Assembly: GCF_016786355.1 (NCBI RefSeq)
Contig: NZ_JADWYX010000062.1
Coordinates: forward strand, 1 to 52,121
Reading direction: 5' to 3'
DNA: 52,121 bases
Origin: Frankia sp. AgB1.9
GTDB taxonomy: Bacteria; Actinomycetota; Actinomycetes; Frankiales; Frankiaceae
Of this stretch, positions 1 to 16,028 are shown one piece after another (positions within the stretch are counted from its first letter, which is position 1; each line of letters begins with the position of its first letter). Both the position numbers and the translations under genes were made by a program. Under the pieces are notes generated by a model, which saw nothing but the letters and a program-made list of their open reading frames with translations, was not told the DNA's origin and did not search any database.

Positions 1-66
1 GTTCCGGAGGTCTTGTGCTGTCGCCGGAGTCCGTCGTGCGGTAGCAGCTGTCCAGGGCGGGCGGGG

Positions 67-111
67 CCGGGCGCCCCCCCCCCCCGCGGGGGGGGGGGGG
101 GGGGCGCCCGG
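67..111. repeat. extreme C12/G17 palindrome
   Basis: A perfect 7-bp outer arm pair (CCGGGCG at 67-73 and CGCCCGG at 105-111) encloses 12 consecutive C, a GC step and 17 consecutive G. The sequence can fold into a very stable hairpin. It lies about 90 bp beyond the stop of the minus-strand MFS gene, so it could end that transcript, but it has no T-tract. Runs like this are also where sequencing and assembly go wrong, so the run lengths are uncertain. Confidence 0.6.
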
Positions 112-203
112 CGACCACGCTCCCGGGCCGCCGCCAGGACAATTGCGGCTGGGATTCCGACCGGGTCGAACGGCGCTCCGGGCCGTCGCTCGCCCAGGCG
201 GGC

Positions 204-1628
204 TCACGTCGCCTGGCGAGGCCCTGATCTGGCTGGTCCCGGGCCTGGGCTGGCCGGCCGCGACCCTGAGCTGGCCGGCCGCGGCCGAGGCCGGCGGTGA
301 CGGCCCGGCGTGCGCCGGGCGCGCCCGGCCGGGCCCAGGGTGGCCAGGCTGATGAGCGCGCCCAGCGCGACGAGCCCGGCCGAGACCTTCAGCCCGCGGG
401 AGTAGCCGGCGACGAAGCCGTCGACCGCGCTGCCGCCGGCGGCGACGACCGCCCGTTGCCGGGCGAGCAGAATCGCCCCGGTGACCGACACCCCGAGCAC
501 CCCGGAGACCTCCCGGGCCGTGCTGAGGACGGCCGAGGCCATCCCTGCCCCGGCCGGGTCGACGTCGCCGAGCAGGACCGACGTCAGCGGGGTCGTCAGG
601 GCCGAGCCGGCGCCGATGATCAGCAGTCCGGGCAGCAGGTCGAGGTAGGAGGCGCCCGGCCCGACCTGCGCGGTCAGGTACAGGCCGGCGGCGACAGCCC
701 CGAGTCCCGCCGCGACCGTGAACCGTGCGCCGCAGGCGGCGACGAGGCGTCCGGTCGCCGGCACGGCCAGGACCAGCGCGACGGCCAGCGGCACGAACGC
801 GAGGCCGGCCCCGACCGGGCTGAAGCCGAGGATGCTCTGCAGGTAAAGCGACGTGAACAGGAAGACGCCGTTCACCCCGAGCCCCCACAGCATCTGGGCC
901 GCCGTGCCGCCGGAGAAGGCCGGCGACCGGAAGAGCGCCAGATCGAGCATCGGGTCGGTCCCGGTGGTCTCGACCGCGACGAACGCCCAGCCGGCCACCC
1001 CGGCCAGCGCGAAGGCGTAGATGATCGCCGGCGAGGTGAACCCCCGGTCGTTGCTCTCGACCAGGGCCCAGGTGAGCGCGAGCAGCGCGAGGCCGGAGGT
1101 CGCGAGCCCCAGGATGTCGAGGCTCGCCCGCCGGCCGCGGCGGCGGCGGCTCGGCGGGACGGCCCAGCAGGCCAGCGCCATCGTCACCGCGCAGACCGGG
1201 ACGTTGACGTAGAAGACCCAGCTCCAGTGCGCGTACTGGCTGATCGCGCCGCCGACCGCCGGCCCGAGCGCGAGGGCGGCCGCGATCGCCGCGGTCAGGA
1301 CCCCGGCGCCCAGGTCGCGGTCGCGCCCGTCCAGGTCGGCGGTCAGGATCGCCAGGGTCGCCGGGAGCACGGCCGCCCCGCCGGCGCCCTGCGCGGCGCG
1401 GGCGGCGATCAGCTCGGTGCCGGAGGAGGCGTGGCCGCACAGCACCGACCCGACGGCGAAGATCGCCAAGCCGAGCAGCAGGACGCGGCGGCGGCCGAAC
1501 AGGTCGGCCAGCCGGCCGCCGGCCAGCAGCAGGCTGGAGAAGGTCAGGATGTAGGCGGTCGCGACCCATTCCAGGCCGGTCGTCGACAGCGTCAGGTCGC
1601 GCTCGATCGATGGCAGCGCGACGTTCAC
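204..1628 (-). CDS. MFS transporter, DHA2 (EmrB/QacA) type, start unclear
   Basis: Drug/metabolite:H+ antiporter of the major facilitator superfamily, in the cytoplasmic membrane. The protein has many hydrophobic segments, the loop motif GGRLADLFGRRR after helix 2, and VNVALPSIERD near its start, typical of the 14-helix DHA2 group. The C-terminal 40 residues are a Pro/Arg/Ser-rich tail. The first helix (LLLTVALAAFVTALDNTVV) lies upstream of the GTG at 1628, yet no ATG, GTG or TTG lies between that GTG and an in-frame TGA, which is the stop of the preceding esterase gene. The true start is therefore noncanonical, or the 5' end is altered. It is last in the FAAL-PKS-esterase operon and may export the product; the substrate is not readable. 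Confidence 0.85.
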   Translation of the reverse strand: MNVALPSIERDLTLSTTGLEWVATAYILTFSSLLLAGGRLADLFGRRRVLLLGLAIFAVGSVLCGHASSGTELIAARAAQGAGGAAVLPATLAILTADLDGRDRDLGAGVLTAAIAAALALGPAVGGAISQYAHWSWVFYVNVPVCAVTMALACWAVPPSRRRRGRRASLDILGLATSGLALLALTWALVESNDRGFTSPAIIYAFALAGVAGWAFVAVETTGTDPMLDLALFRSPAFSGGTAAQMLWGLGVNGVFLFTSLYLQSILGFSPVGAGLAFVPLAVALVLAVPATGRLVAACGARFTVAAGLGAVAAGLYLTAQVGPGASYLDLLPGLLIIGAGSALTTPLTSVLLGDVDPAGAGMASAVLSTAREVSGVLGVSVTGAILLARQRAVVAAGGSAVDGFVAGYSRGLKVSAGLVALGALISLATLGPAGRARRTPGRHRRPRPRPASSGSRPASPGPGPARSGPRQAT

Positions 1629-1703
1629 GACGGTGTTGTCGAGCGCCGTGACGAACGCGGCCAGCGCGACCGTGAGCAGCAGCCCGGTCCGCCGGACCGC
1701 GGG

Positions 1704-2873
1704 TCAGCTCGCCGGAAGTCCCAGCCCGGCCGCCAGCACCGGCCACGACCGGGCGAGCTCGCGATTCCAGTACGGCCATGAATGGGTGCCCGCTCCATAG
1801 AAGTCAACGGTCGGCTTCAGCCCGGACAGCCGGGCCAGGGTGACGAACGTCGTGCTGTTGGCCAGCGTGATCGTGTCCAGCAGGCTGCTCTCCGTGTTCG
1901 CCGGGTCCAGTGGACCGGGGTTGCCGTTCCCCGAGGAGACGAACAGCCCGACGCCCTTCAGGCGCCCGAGCAGGGCCGTCGGGTTCGTGTAGAGCCACTG
2001 CAGTCCCAGCAGCACCGGGTCACCCCACATGGCCAGCGGGTTCTGGCTCTCCCGCACGAGGATCGCCGCGATCTCCGTGCTCACCACCGGGGTCTGGGTG
2101 TCGAGCAGGCCGCTGAAGGACGCGGCCGCCCCGTACTCACCCGGGTGCAGCGCGGCGAGCGCGACGGCCGCGTAGGCGCCGATCGACACGCCCGCGATCG
2201 CGGCCCGCCCGGAGGCCCGGTACCCGGCGCGCAGGATCTGCGGCACCTCGGTCGCGAGGAAGGTGTCGTAGCCCCAGCCCTTGTTCGGCATGCCGAAGTT
2301 CCACCAGTTGGTGCCGAAGCCGGCCGAGCCGTCGCTCGGCATGACGACGAGGACGTTCTTGTCCGCGGTGGCGGCCTCGACGTCCGTGTAGAGCGACCAG
2401 GACTGGTAGTCGGCCTTCTCGCAGCACCCGTGGATCAGGTAGAGCGCCGGGAACGTGGCCGTCGGGTCCGCGGTCCAGCTCGGCGGGAGCATCAGCCGGA
2501 CGGGGGCGGCGCCGCCGAGCGCCGGCGAGCTGATCATGAGGTCGACCGTGCGGGCGTCGACGCGGGTCTCGTAGAGGACCCGGGCGCCGTCGGCGGCCTT
2601 CGCGGTGGCGAGACCGACGACGGGCACGGTCCCCGGGTCGGGCACGCCGAGCGTCGCCGTGTCCGGCACCGTCCCCGTCTTGGGGTTGTCCCCGCCGCTC
2701 GTGCTCTGGTTGACCTGGGCCACCGGGGCGACCGGCGTCCCGGTGGCGGCCGGCGCCGCGGCGGATCCGGCGGCCGGCCCGGCGCCGGCCAGCCCGAGCG
2801 GCATCGCGACCGCGACCACCGCCGTGGCCACCGCGATCCACCGGCGCCGCCGCGTCGATAACTGTGCGGGCAT
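1704..2873 (-). CDS. secreted antigen 85-like esterase/acyltransferase
   Basis: Alpha/beta hydrolase of the esterase D / mycolyltransferase (antigen 85) group, 389 aa. An Arg-rich N-terminus followed by a hydrophobic stretch and Ala-rich region is a secretion signal (about residues 1-40). The nucleophile is Ser230 in GVSIG, and His364 sits in THSWPYW, matching the Ag85 THSWEYW region. VVMPSDG, MWGDP and SSGNGNPG match other Ag85 blocks. The acid residue is not certain. It starts 18 bp after the PKS stop with GGAG upstream of ATG, so it is in the PKS operon. I infer that it transfers or releases the acyl product outside the cell. A plain secreted esterase is the alternative. Confidence 0.82.
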   Translation of the reverse strand: MPAQLSTRRRRWIAVATAVVAVAMPLGLAGAGPAAGSAAAPAATGTPVAPVAQVNQSTSGGDNPKTGTVPDTATLGVPDPGTVPVVGLATAKAADGARVLYETRVDARTVDLMISSPALGGAAPVRLMLPPSWTADPTATFPALYLIHGCCEKADYQSWSLYTDVEAATADKNVLVVMPSDGSAGFGTNWWNFGMPNKGWGYDTFLATEVPQILRAGYRASGRAAIAGVSIGAYAAVALAALHPGEYGAAASFSGLLDTQTPVVSTEIAAILVRESQNPLAMWGDPVLLGLQWLYTNPTALLGRLKGVGLFVSSGNGNPGPLDPANTESSLLDTITLANSTTFVTLARLSGLKPTVDFYGAGTHSWPYWNRELARSWPVLAAGLGLPAS

Positions 2874-2891
2874 TTCCCGTTTCTCCGTCCG

Positions 2892-9718
<6,827 letters not shown>

Positions 9719-9722
<4 letters not shown>

Positions 9723-11569
9723 GACGGGCTCCCCAGCCGGGCGAACCCGCCGGCCAGGTAGCGCTGCCGGCTCGCGCGGCGCGCGATCTTCCCGCTGGTG
9801 GTGCGCGGGACGGAGCCGGGCCGGGTGAGCACGACGTCGTGGACGGCGAGGCCGTGGCGGTCGGAGACGGCCCGACGGACCGCCTGCGTGACGGTGGTCG
9901 GGTCCCAGCCACGGTCGAGCGCGCGCCGGGAGATCTCCGCCACCACGACGACCCGCTCGCCGTCGTCGCCCGGCACCGAGAAGGCCGCCGTGCGGTGGCG
10001 GCCCAACGCGTCGTGGACGGCCTCGACGGCCGCCTCCACGTCCTGCGGGTAGTGGTTGCGGCCGTCGATGACGATCACGTCCTTCAACCGGCCGGTGACG
10101 AACAGCTCGCCGCCGTCGAGGACGCCCAGGTCGCCGGTGCGCAGCCAGGAGCCGGCGGGCAGGCCGTCGGCCCGCTCGACCGCGCCGCCACCCTGGACCG
10201 GCGCCGCGGGGCCGTCCGGCGCGAGCCGCTGCCCGAACGTCGTAGCGGACAGCTCCGGGTTGCCCCAGTACCCCTGCGCGACGTTGGGACCGTGGACCCA
10301 GATCTCGCCGACCATTCCGTCCGGCAGCACCCGTGACGTCACGGGATCGACGATCGCGAGCCGCTGCCCGACCGGGTGGCCGCAGGAGACCAGGGTGTGG
10401 GGTTCGCCCGGGGGCGCGTCGCGGTCGGTGTCCCCGGCCAGCTCCACCAGCTCGCCGGCGCCGAGCCGCTCCTGGTCGACCTGGAGGACCCGGGCCGGGC
10501 GCCCGTCGGTCGACCCACAGACGTACACCGTCGCCTCGGCGAGGCCGTACGCCGGCCGGATGACCTCACGGCGCAGCCCCTGGGGGGCGAACCTACGGAC
10601 GAAGCGGTCGAGGGTGCCGGCCTGGACGGGCTCCGCGCCGTTGCCGATCGCGGCGACGTCGCCCAGCCACAGGCCGGCGGCGTCCTCGGGCGAGATCCGG
10701 CTGGCGCAGAAGTCGAAGGCGAAGTTCGGGCCGGACGTCACGGCGCCCGGGCTCGCCGACAGCAGCCGCAGCCATCGCACCGGCCTGGCCAGGAAGGCGA
10801 CCGGGTCCATGAACACGGCCGGGTAGCCGCCGGCGACACAGCCACCGACGACGAGGACCAGGCCCATGTCGTGGAACAGCGGGAGCCAGCTGACCAGGGT
10901 CAGCCCAGGGCCGTGGCCCTGGCTGTAGGCGGTCGCGGCCTGGGCGGCGTTGACGGCGATGTTGCGGTGCGAGATCAGCACCCCGGCCGGCGACCGGGTG
11001 GAACCGGAGGTGTACTGCAGGTAGGCGACGTCGTCCTCGCCGAGCACGTCCGGTACCTGGCCCACCGGCTCGGCGGCTCCCGCCGCGTCGTCGATGACCA
11101 CGACGTCGATGGGCCGGTCCTGCGCCGCCAGGAACTCGCGCACGGCCGGAAGGGCTGCCAGGGTGGTGGCGACCGCCGCCGGCTCGCAGTCGCGAAAGAC
11201 GGCGTCCAGCCGCCCGGAATGCCCGGGCAGATCGGGTGGGAACAGCGGGACGGCGATGATGCCGGCTCGCAGCGCGCCGAGGAACGCCACCACGTAGTCG
11301 AGCCCCTGTGGAGCGCTGATCGCCAGCCGGGAGCCCCGCTCCTGGCGGGCCGCGATCCGGGACGAGAACGCGCACACCCGCTCGAACAGCTGGGCGTAGG
11401 TCAGCGACGTGGCGGCGCCGCGCCGGTCGACGGCGTAGTCGACGAAGGTGAGGGCGACACGGTCAGGCTCGTCCCGAGCGCGTACGGCCAACTGTTCGGG
11501 CAGCGGGACGGACGCGAACGCGTCCCCGGTCGCCCGGCCGCCGCTTGGAGCCATGCGAACCCCACACAT
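9719..11569 (-). CDS. fatty acyl-AMP ligase (FadD32-like)
   Basis: Adenylate-forming enzyme of 616 aa that activates a fatty acid with ATP and passes it to a carrier protein. It has the core motif YTSGST (186-191), LFHDMGL (231-237), GYWGNPE (433-439), RTGD (477-480), GRLKDVIV (493-500) and the catalytic Lys594 in TSGK. Length and sequence style match the FAAL group rather than acyl-CoA ligases. The ATG at 11569 is chosen because GGAGG lies 7 nt upstream; the frame remains open further upstream but that part is noncoding in character. Its stop overlaps the PKS start by 4 bp, so its partner is almost surely ACP1 of that PKS. Confidence 0.93.
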
Positions 11570-12148
11570 TTCCTGTCCTCCAAGCCCTGTCCCACCCGCA
11601 GGCCAGCCAGGGGCCGGTCCGGGGGCGATCTTCCATCGATTCGACGCCATCCCTGCCTTCCCTGGGCCAGCGAACAGCTGCTTGTGGCTTTTCGCGCAGG
11701 AAAGGAGTACCGGTGCCGTGGCTGGTTCACCTCGACGCTTCCACGAGCACGCCGCCGGATTCCAGGCCAGGGTTTCAGCCGGGCAGGCCAAGCGTAGGTC
11801 AGCGGCGCGCGGAAATCCTTGGCGAAGTATCCAGAAATCGACAGGAGCGGCTATGACCGATGACAACCGGTTGAGATTCGGCGGGCCGTCGCGATTGGGA
11901 CTGATGTGCTGGTCACCTGGGTGTCGGCGCTGGCCAGGAGTCAGACGGACAAGATCGGTTGTCCTGGTGTCGCTGGCCCCTTGTCTCCGAGGTGGCCGTC
12001 CTGTTGGATGTCTCGCCCGGTCGCGGTGGGGGAAGCCCGGATTTGTTGCGCGGGAAACCGTGCGTGCCCGACAATCTTTCGCGCGTGTCCGCCGTGTTCG
12101 CCGGCAGCCCCCGTGCATTCCTCGCGTGGAACGGAGCATAGGGAAGCG

Positions 12149-12181
12149 AAGCGAGATTTCAAAGGGATGCGAATCTCGCTT
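12149..12181. promoter_or_regulatory. perfect 10-bp inverted repeat
   Basis: AAGCGAGATT (12149-12158) and AATCTCGCTT (12172-12181) are exact reverse complements separated by 13 bp. It lies in the middle of the divergent spacer, so it is either a regulator site or a short hairpin. No T-run follows it. Confidence 0.4.
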
Positions 12182-12483
12182 GGCCGGTCCGTGGAAGTAT
12201 CTCCGTGCCGCATTCCTGGGCGGCGGAACGACGGGCGCGGAGCACGCCCACCGCGGCCCTCCGCCGGGCTGTCGTGTCGACGTCCTCGACCCCGCGGGCG
12301 CCCGCCAGTTCGCCGCGGGTGCCCTCGGATCGAGTCGGGCCGGGTGGCCGGCGATCGCCCAGATCCGCGACCACCGGGCGTGACTCGCGGCGACCCGTGT
12401 GCCTGACCAGCGGATATGTGAGCCTCTACCCCCTATTGGGTGACATTGGCGCAATCCTCGTGGCATCCTTCCGTCCCACAGTT

Positions 12484-12499
12484 CCTACTGACCAGTAGG
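12484..12499. promoter_or_regulatory. TetR-type operator upstream of S15-like hydrolase
   Basis: CCTACTG-AC-CAGTAGG is a perfect 7-bp dyad with a 2-bp centre, 36 bp before the GTG start of the next gene. Its shape and TACTG/CAGTA core resemble operators of actinobacterial TetR-family repressors. No regulator gene is adjacent, so the cognate protein is unknown. Confidence 0.55.
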
Positions 12500-12534
12500 T
12501 AACAACGGGAACGGGCGCAGCGGGAGGACGTAAC

Positions 12535-14472
12535 GTGACGACACGATTATGGAGAGCGATGGGCGTGCTCACCGCGAGCGCGATCGCGGCGAGCCTGGCC
12601 GTCGTGCTGGACACGGCCGTGGCGCGCGCGGACGTGACGCCGTTCGGGCACGCCTGCACGGCGCAGAACGGCGTGCGTTTCTGCCCGACCGCCGACCTCG
12701 GCGGGCGGGTCGCGTCCTGGGACGGCACTCCGCTGGACGTCGACGTGACGCTCCCGGCCACCGGCTCCGGGCCGTTCCCCACAATCGTGATCATGCACGG
12801 CCTGGGCGAGGACAAGACCGCGTTCGAGGACACCTCCGCGACCGGCTCGCAGGCCCTGACTTACCACTACAACACCAACTACTACGCCCAGCGTGGCTAC
12901 GCGGTGGTCACCCCGACGGCCCGGGGCTTCGGCAACTCCTGCGGCTCGGCGGCCAAGACCAGCGCCGGCTGCGCCGCCGGGTGGGTGCACCTCGACGACG
13001 CCCGCTACGAGGCGCGCGACGTCCAGCAGCTGCTGGGAACCCTCGTCGACGAGGGCGTCGCCGACCCGTCGGCGCTCGGCGTCACCGGCATCTCGTACGG
13101 CGGCGGCACGGCGGCCCAGCTCGCGTTCCTGAACAACCGGATCGAACTGCCCAGCGGCGGCTTCGCCGCGTGGACGAGCCCGGCGGGCGCGCCCCTGCAC
13201 ATCGCCGCGTCCTACCCGCGCTGGGGCTGGGCCGACCTGGCCACCGCGCTGGTCCCGAACGGCCGCGCCACCGACACCGCCCCGCCCAGCTACGCGGCCG
13301 ACACGTCCCCGGTGGGCGTCTCGAAGCTGTCCTACACGAGCTTCCTCTACCTGATCACCGACCTGCTCGGCCAGGTCGCGCCGGCCGGCGCGGATCCGGG
13401 CGCCGACCTGACGACCTGGTACAAGACGCTGCTCGCCGGCGAGCCGTACTCCGGCAGCGCCGTCACCAGCCTCGTCGCGGCGCTGAAGTACAAGGGCACG
13501 ACGGGCATCCCCGGGGCGCCGACGCCGATGCTGATCGAGAACGGCTGGACGGACAACCTGTTCGGCGCCCAGCAGGGCCTGGCCCTGTTCAACCAGGCCC
13601 GGGCGGCCAGCCCGAGCGCGGACGTGTCCCTGCAGCTCGCCGACACCGGGCACCCGGGCGCGAGCAACCGCTCCGACGTGGTGGACCGGCTGGTCGACGC
13701 CGGCTCGGCGTTCTTCGACGCCAAGCTGCGCGGGACCGGCACCGGGCCGGCCCCCGGCTCGGTGGCGCTGTCACCGATGTCCTGCCCGGCCGGCAGCGCC
13801 ACCCCGGCGCCGATCACCGCGGCCTCCTGGGGCGCCGCGCACCCCGGCACGCTCAGCTTCAGCCTGACCCTGCCGCAGTCGACGACCTCCAGCGGCCTGA
13901 ACTACCTCGGCCAGGTCGGCCAGGACCCGGTGATCGGCATCCTGCCGGGCACCGTCGGTGACGTCCTCACCGGCCTCGTCAACGGCACCGTCGACCCGTC
14001 CAGCCTGCTGTCGATCCTGGGCGGCGGCAGCTCCCAGTTCGGTTCGCTGTTCTCGCAGGCCCTGCAGACCTCGAACCCCTGCGCCACGTCGCCGGCCCTG
14101 ATCCAGCCGAACAGCATCGTCGTCATCGGGCCCGCCCTCACCCACGCGGACACCCTGGCCGGCATGCCCCTGGTCACTGCGTCCATCCAGCACACCGGCC
14201 CGGATGGCCAGCTTGACGCCAGGCTGTGGGACGTCAGCCCCAACGGGACCCAGATCCTCGTCAGCCGCGGTCTCTACCGGGTGACGGCCAACCAGTCGGG
14301 CACGATCAGTTTCCAGCTGGACGGCAACGCCTATACCTTCGCTGCCGGGCACCGTCCCAAGCTTGAGCTGCTCTCCTCCGACGGCCCGTACGCCCGGCCC
14401 AGCAACGGCATCAGCACGACCTTCGCCCTGACCGTCACCGCGAAGCTCCCGATCGTCCAGACCACACCCTGA
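12535..14472 (+). CDS. secreted alpha/beta hydrolase, X-Pro dipeptidyl-peptidase (S15)-like
   Basis: Exported hydrolase of 645 aa. The N-terminus (about 1-32, hydrophobic core LTASAIAASLAVVL, then ARADV) is a Sec signal peptide. The hydrolase fold follows, with IVIMHGLGED (oxyanion strand) and the nucleophile motif GISYGG, as in the CocE/S15 group. A His in DTGHPGASNRSD may complete the triad. The C-terminal 230 residues are Ser/Gly/Thr-rich and would form the jelly-roll domain usual for this family. GTG at 12535 is supported by GGGAGGA 7 nt upstream. A peptidase, cocaine-esterase-like or lipase role cannot be separated. A palindrome just upstream suggests repressor control. Confidence 0.85.
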   Translation: MTTRLWRAMGVLTASAIAASLAVVLDTAVARADVTPFGHACTAQNGVRFCPTADLGGRVASWDGTPLDVDVTLPATGSGPFPTIVIMHGLGEDKTAFEDTSATGSQALTYHYNTNYYAQRGYAVVTPTARGFGNSCGSAAKTSAGCAAGWVHLDDARYEARDVQQLLGTLVDEGVADPSALGVTGISYGGGTAAQLAFLNNRIELPSGGFAAWTSPAGAPLHIAASYPRWGWADLATALVPNGRATDTAPPSYAADTSPVGVSKLSYTSFLYLITDLLGQVAPAGADPGADLTTWYKTLLAGEPYSGSAVTSLVAALKYKGTTGIPGAPTPMLIENGWTDNLFGAQQGLALFNQARAASPSADVSLQLADTGHPGASNRSDVVDRLVDAGSAFFDAKLRGTGTGPAPGSVALSPMSCPAGSATPAPITAASWGAAHPGTLSFSLTLPQSTTSSGLNYLGQVGQDPVIGILPGTVGDVLTGLVNGTVDPSSLLSILGGGSSQFGSLFSQALQTSNPCATSPALIQPNSIVVIGPALTHADTLAGMPLVTASIQHTGPDGQLDARLWDVSPNGTQILVSRGLYRVTANQSGTISFQLDGNAYTFAAGHRPKLELLSSDGPYARPSNGISTTFALTVTAKLPIVQTTP

Positions 14473-14483
14473 CCTCACGAGAC

Positions 14484-14519
14484 CGGCAGGCCCGCGGCCA
14501 CCCGGCCCCGGGCCTGCCG
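14484..14519 (+). terminator. GC-rich hairpin after S15-like hydrolase
   Basis: CGGCAGGCCCG (14484-14494) and CGGGCCTGCCG (14509-14519) form a perfect 11-bp stem with a 14-nt loop, 12 bp after the stop codon. It has no T-tract, as is common for actinobacterial terminators. Confidence 0.65.
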
Positions 14520-14577
14520 CCGAGACGGTCGCGTCCGCGGCGGGAGACGTCCGCGCGTCCGTGGACCGAAGGAAACG

Positions 14578-15066
14578 ATGACGCACCTCGAGACGCTGGT
14601 AACGCCTGAGCTTGAGGCCCAGAAGGGCGTGTGGATCGACGAACAGGTCTCCTACCCGATCTCCGCCTCCGACATCCGTAAGTGGGCCATCGCGGTGTAC
14701 TGGGACGAGACGCCGCCGCGGATCTACTGGGACGAGGAGTACGCCAGGTCGACCCGATGGGGCGGGATCATCGCCCCGGAGGACTTCAACCCGTTCGCCT
14801 GGGCCATGACCAGACCGATCATGATGGGCGCTGTTCCTGGCCAGGAGGTCAAGAAGGGCGAGAACACTCTCAACGGCGGGATGACTGAGAAGTTCGGCGT
14901 GAAGATGCGGCCCGGCGACGTCATCACCACCCGCTCCCAGCTGACCCACTGGGAGGAACGCCAGGGGCGCAACGGCCTCACCCTCTACCTGTACGTCCTG
15001 ACCGAATGGACGAACCAGCACGGCGAGCTCGTCAAGACCCGAGTAAGAACGACGATCCGCTACTAG
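14578..15066 (+). CDS. MaoC-like (FAS1-type) dehydratase domain protein
   Basis: A 162-aa hot-dog-fold protein resembling the N-terminal MaoC-like dehydratase domain family. Features are an N-terminal helix, the TRWGGIIAPEDFNPFAW segment found before the central helix in this family, and a C-terminal strand pattern (PGDVITTRSQL, LTLYLYVLTEWTNQ). I do not see a clear R-hydratase Asp/His catalytic motif, so it may need a partner subunit or act as a binding domain. It likely handles an acyl-CoA or a xenobiotic thioester. ATG at 14578 has GAAGGA upstream. It stands alone, with a terminator hairpin before it and a convergent LysR gene after it. Confidence 0.75.
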   Translation: MTHLETLVTPELEAQKGVWIDEQVSYPISASDIRKWAIAVYWDETPPRIYWDEEYARSTRWGGIIAPEDFNPFAWAMTRPIMMGAVPGQEVKKGENTLNGGMTEKFGVKMRPGDVITTRSQLTHWEERQGRNGLTLYLYVLTEWTNQHGELVKTRVRTTIRY

Positions 15067-15090
15067 CCGGTCCAGCTCGGAACGGCGCTG

Positions 15091-16014
15091 CTAGTCCGAG
15101 GTGGGCAGGCTGATCGCGAGGTCGATCAGCTCCGCGGCCAGGGGGCTCGGGGTCTGGCCGGACCAGACCGCGTGCAGCGGCCGCTCAAGGGCCAGATCGG
15201 CGACCCGGAGCCGGACCAGCTCACCGGTGGCCAGGCCGGCCGCCGCCGCCCGGGCGCTGACGACGCCCACGCCGCCGCCCGCTCGGACCGTGGCCAGGAT
15301 CGTCGCCGTCGAGCCCAGGCTGGTCGCACGGGGGATCGACGGGGTGCGCCCGAGCGCGCCGGCAAGCGCGCGCAGGAACGTCTCGCGGGTGCCGGAGCCC
15401 GGCTCGCGCAGCAGCAGCGGGACCTCGACAAGGTCGCTGGCGCGCAGGCCCCGGTCCGCCCGCGCGGCCAGCGGGTAGCGGGCGGCGACCACGAGCGCGA
15501 GGCCGTCGGTGCCGACGACCCGGCGGCCGAGGTCGGCCGGGACGTCGGGTGACTCGACGAAACCGAGATCGGCCCGCCCGGACCGGATCGCCGCGCAGAC
15601 GTCCGCGCTGTTGGCGACGCTGGCGGAGATCTCCAGGTCGGCATGACCGCGTCGCAGGACCAGTAGCCAGCGGGGGAGCAGGTACTCGGCGATGGTCAGG
15701 CTGGCCGTGAGGCGCAGGCGGGCCCGCTGGTCGGCTCGTAGGGAGAGCACGCCGTCGGCCAGCGTCTGCGCCGCGTCGACGACCGGGTGGATCCAGGCGA
15801 CGACGGCCTCGCCGGTCGGGGTCAGCGTGCTGCCGCGCCGGGTCCTGACCAGCAGCGGCACGCCGAACAGCCGTTCCAGCCGGGCCAGCCGCTCGCTCGC
15901 GCTGGGCTGGCTGATGCCGTGCGCCCGCGCCGCGCCGCCGACGCTGCCGGTCTCGGCGACCGACAGCAGCAGGTCGAGCGTCGCCAGATCCGTGGCCCAG
16001 CTCGGGAGCGGCAT
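15091..16014 (-). CDS. LysR-family transcriptional regulator
   Basis: DNA-binding regulator of about 307 aa. The N-terminal winged helix-turn-helix is clear (LLLSVAETGSVGGAARAHG, ISQPSASERLARLERLFG), followed by an effector-binding domain of the periplasmic-binding fold (LTIAEYLLPRWL, RADLGFVESPDVP, LREPGSGTRETF). I use ATG 16014; a GTG at 16032 that overlaps the stop of the upstream gene (GTGA) is an alternative that would couple translation. It lies 14 bp after the YeiH-type exporter gene, and LysR regulators are common partners of that exporter. The dyad at 17199-17221 in front of the pair is the likely binding site. Confidence 0.9.
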   Translation of the reverse strand: MPLPSWATDLATLDLLLSVAETGSVGGAARAHGISQPSASERLARLERLFGVPLLVRTRRGSTLTPTGEAVVAWIHPVVDAAQTLADGVLSLRADQRARLRLTASLTIAEYLLPRWLLVLRRGHADLEISASVANSADVCAAIRSGRADLGFVESPDVPADLGRRVVGTDGLALVVAARYPLAARADRGLRASDLVEVPLLLREPGSGTRETFLRALAGALGRTPSIPRATSLGSTATILATVRAGGGVGVVSARAAAAGLATGELVRLRVADLALERPLHAVWSGQTPSPLAAELIDLAISLPTSD

Positions 16015-16028
16015 CGCCGGACAGCGTG

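Larger units (their letters stand above)
11570..12534. other. intergenic region without a convincing gene
   Basis: This 965-bp divergent spacer separates the FAAL operon (minus) from the S15-type hydrolase (plus). Base composition is less GC-rich than its neighbours and no frame shows a recognisable protein. It holds the hairpin at 12149-12181 and the operator-like dyad at 12484-12499, listed separately. Promoters for both flanking genes must lie here, but I could not place the FAAL promoter. Confidence 0.5.

Noticed and set aside
11853..12383. Plus-strand frame of 176 codons starting MTDDNRLRF with AGGAG upstream
   Set aside because: The ribosome-binding site is plausible, but the translation is Arg/Cys/Gly-rich with no fold-like pattern, so I do not call a gene.
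11570..12466. N-terminal extension of the FAAL protein to 12466
   Set aside because: The added 299 residues have no homology and a good ribosome-binding site lies before ATG 11569.
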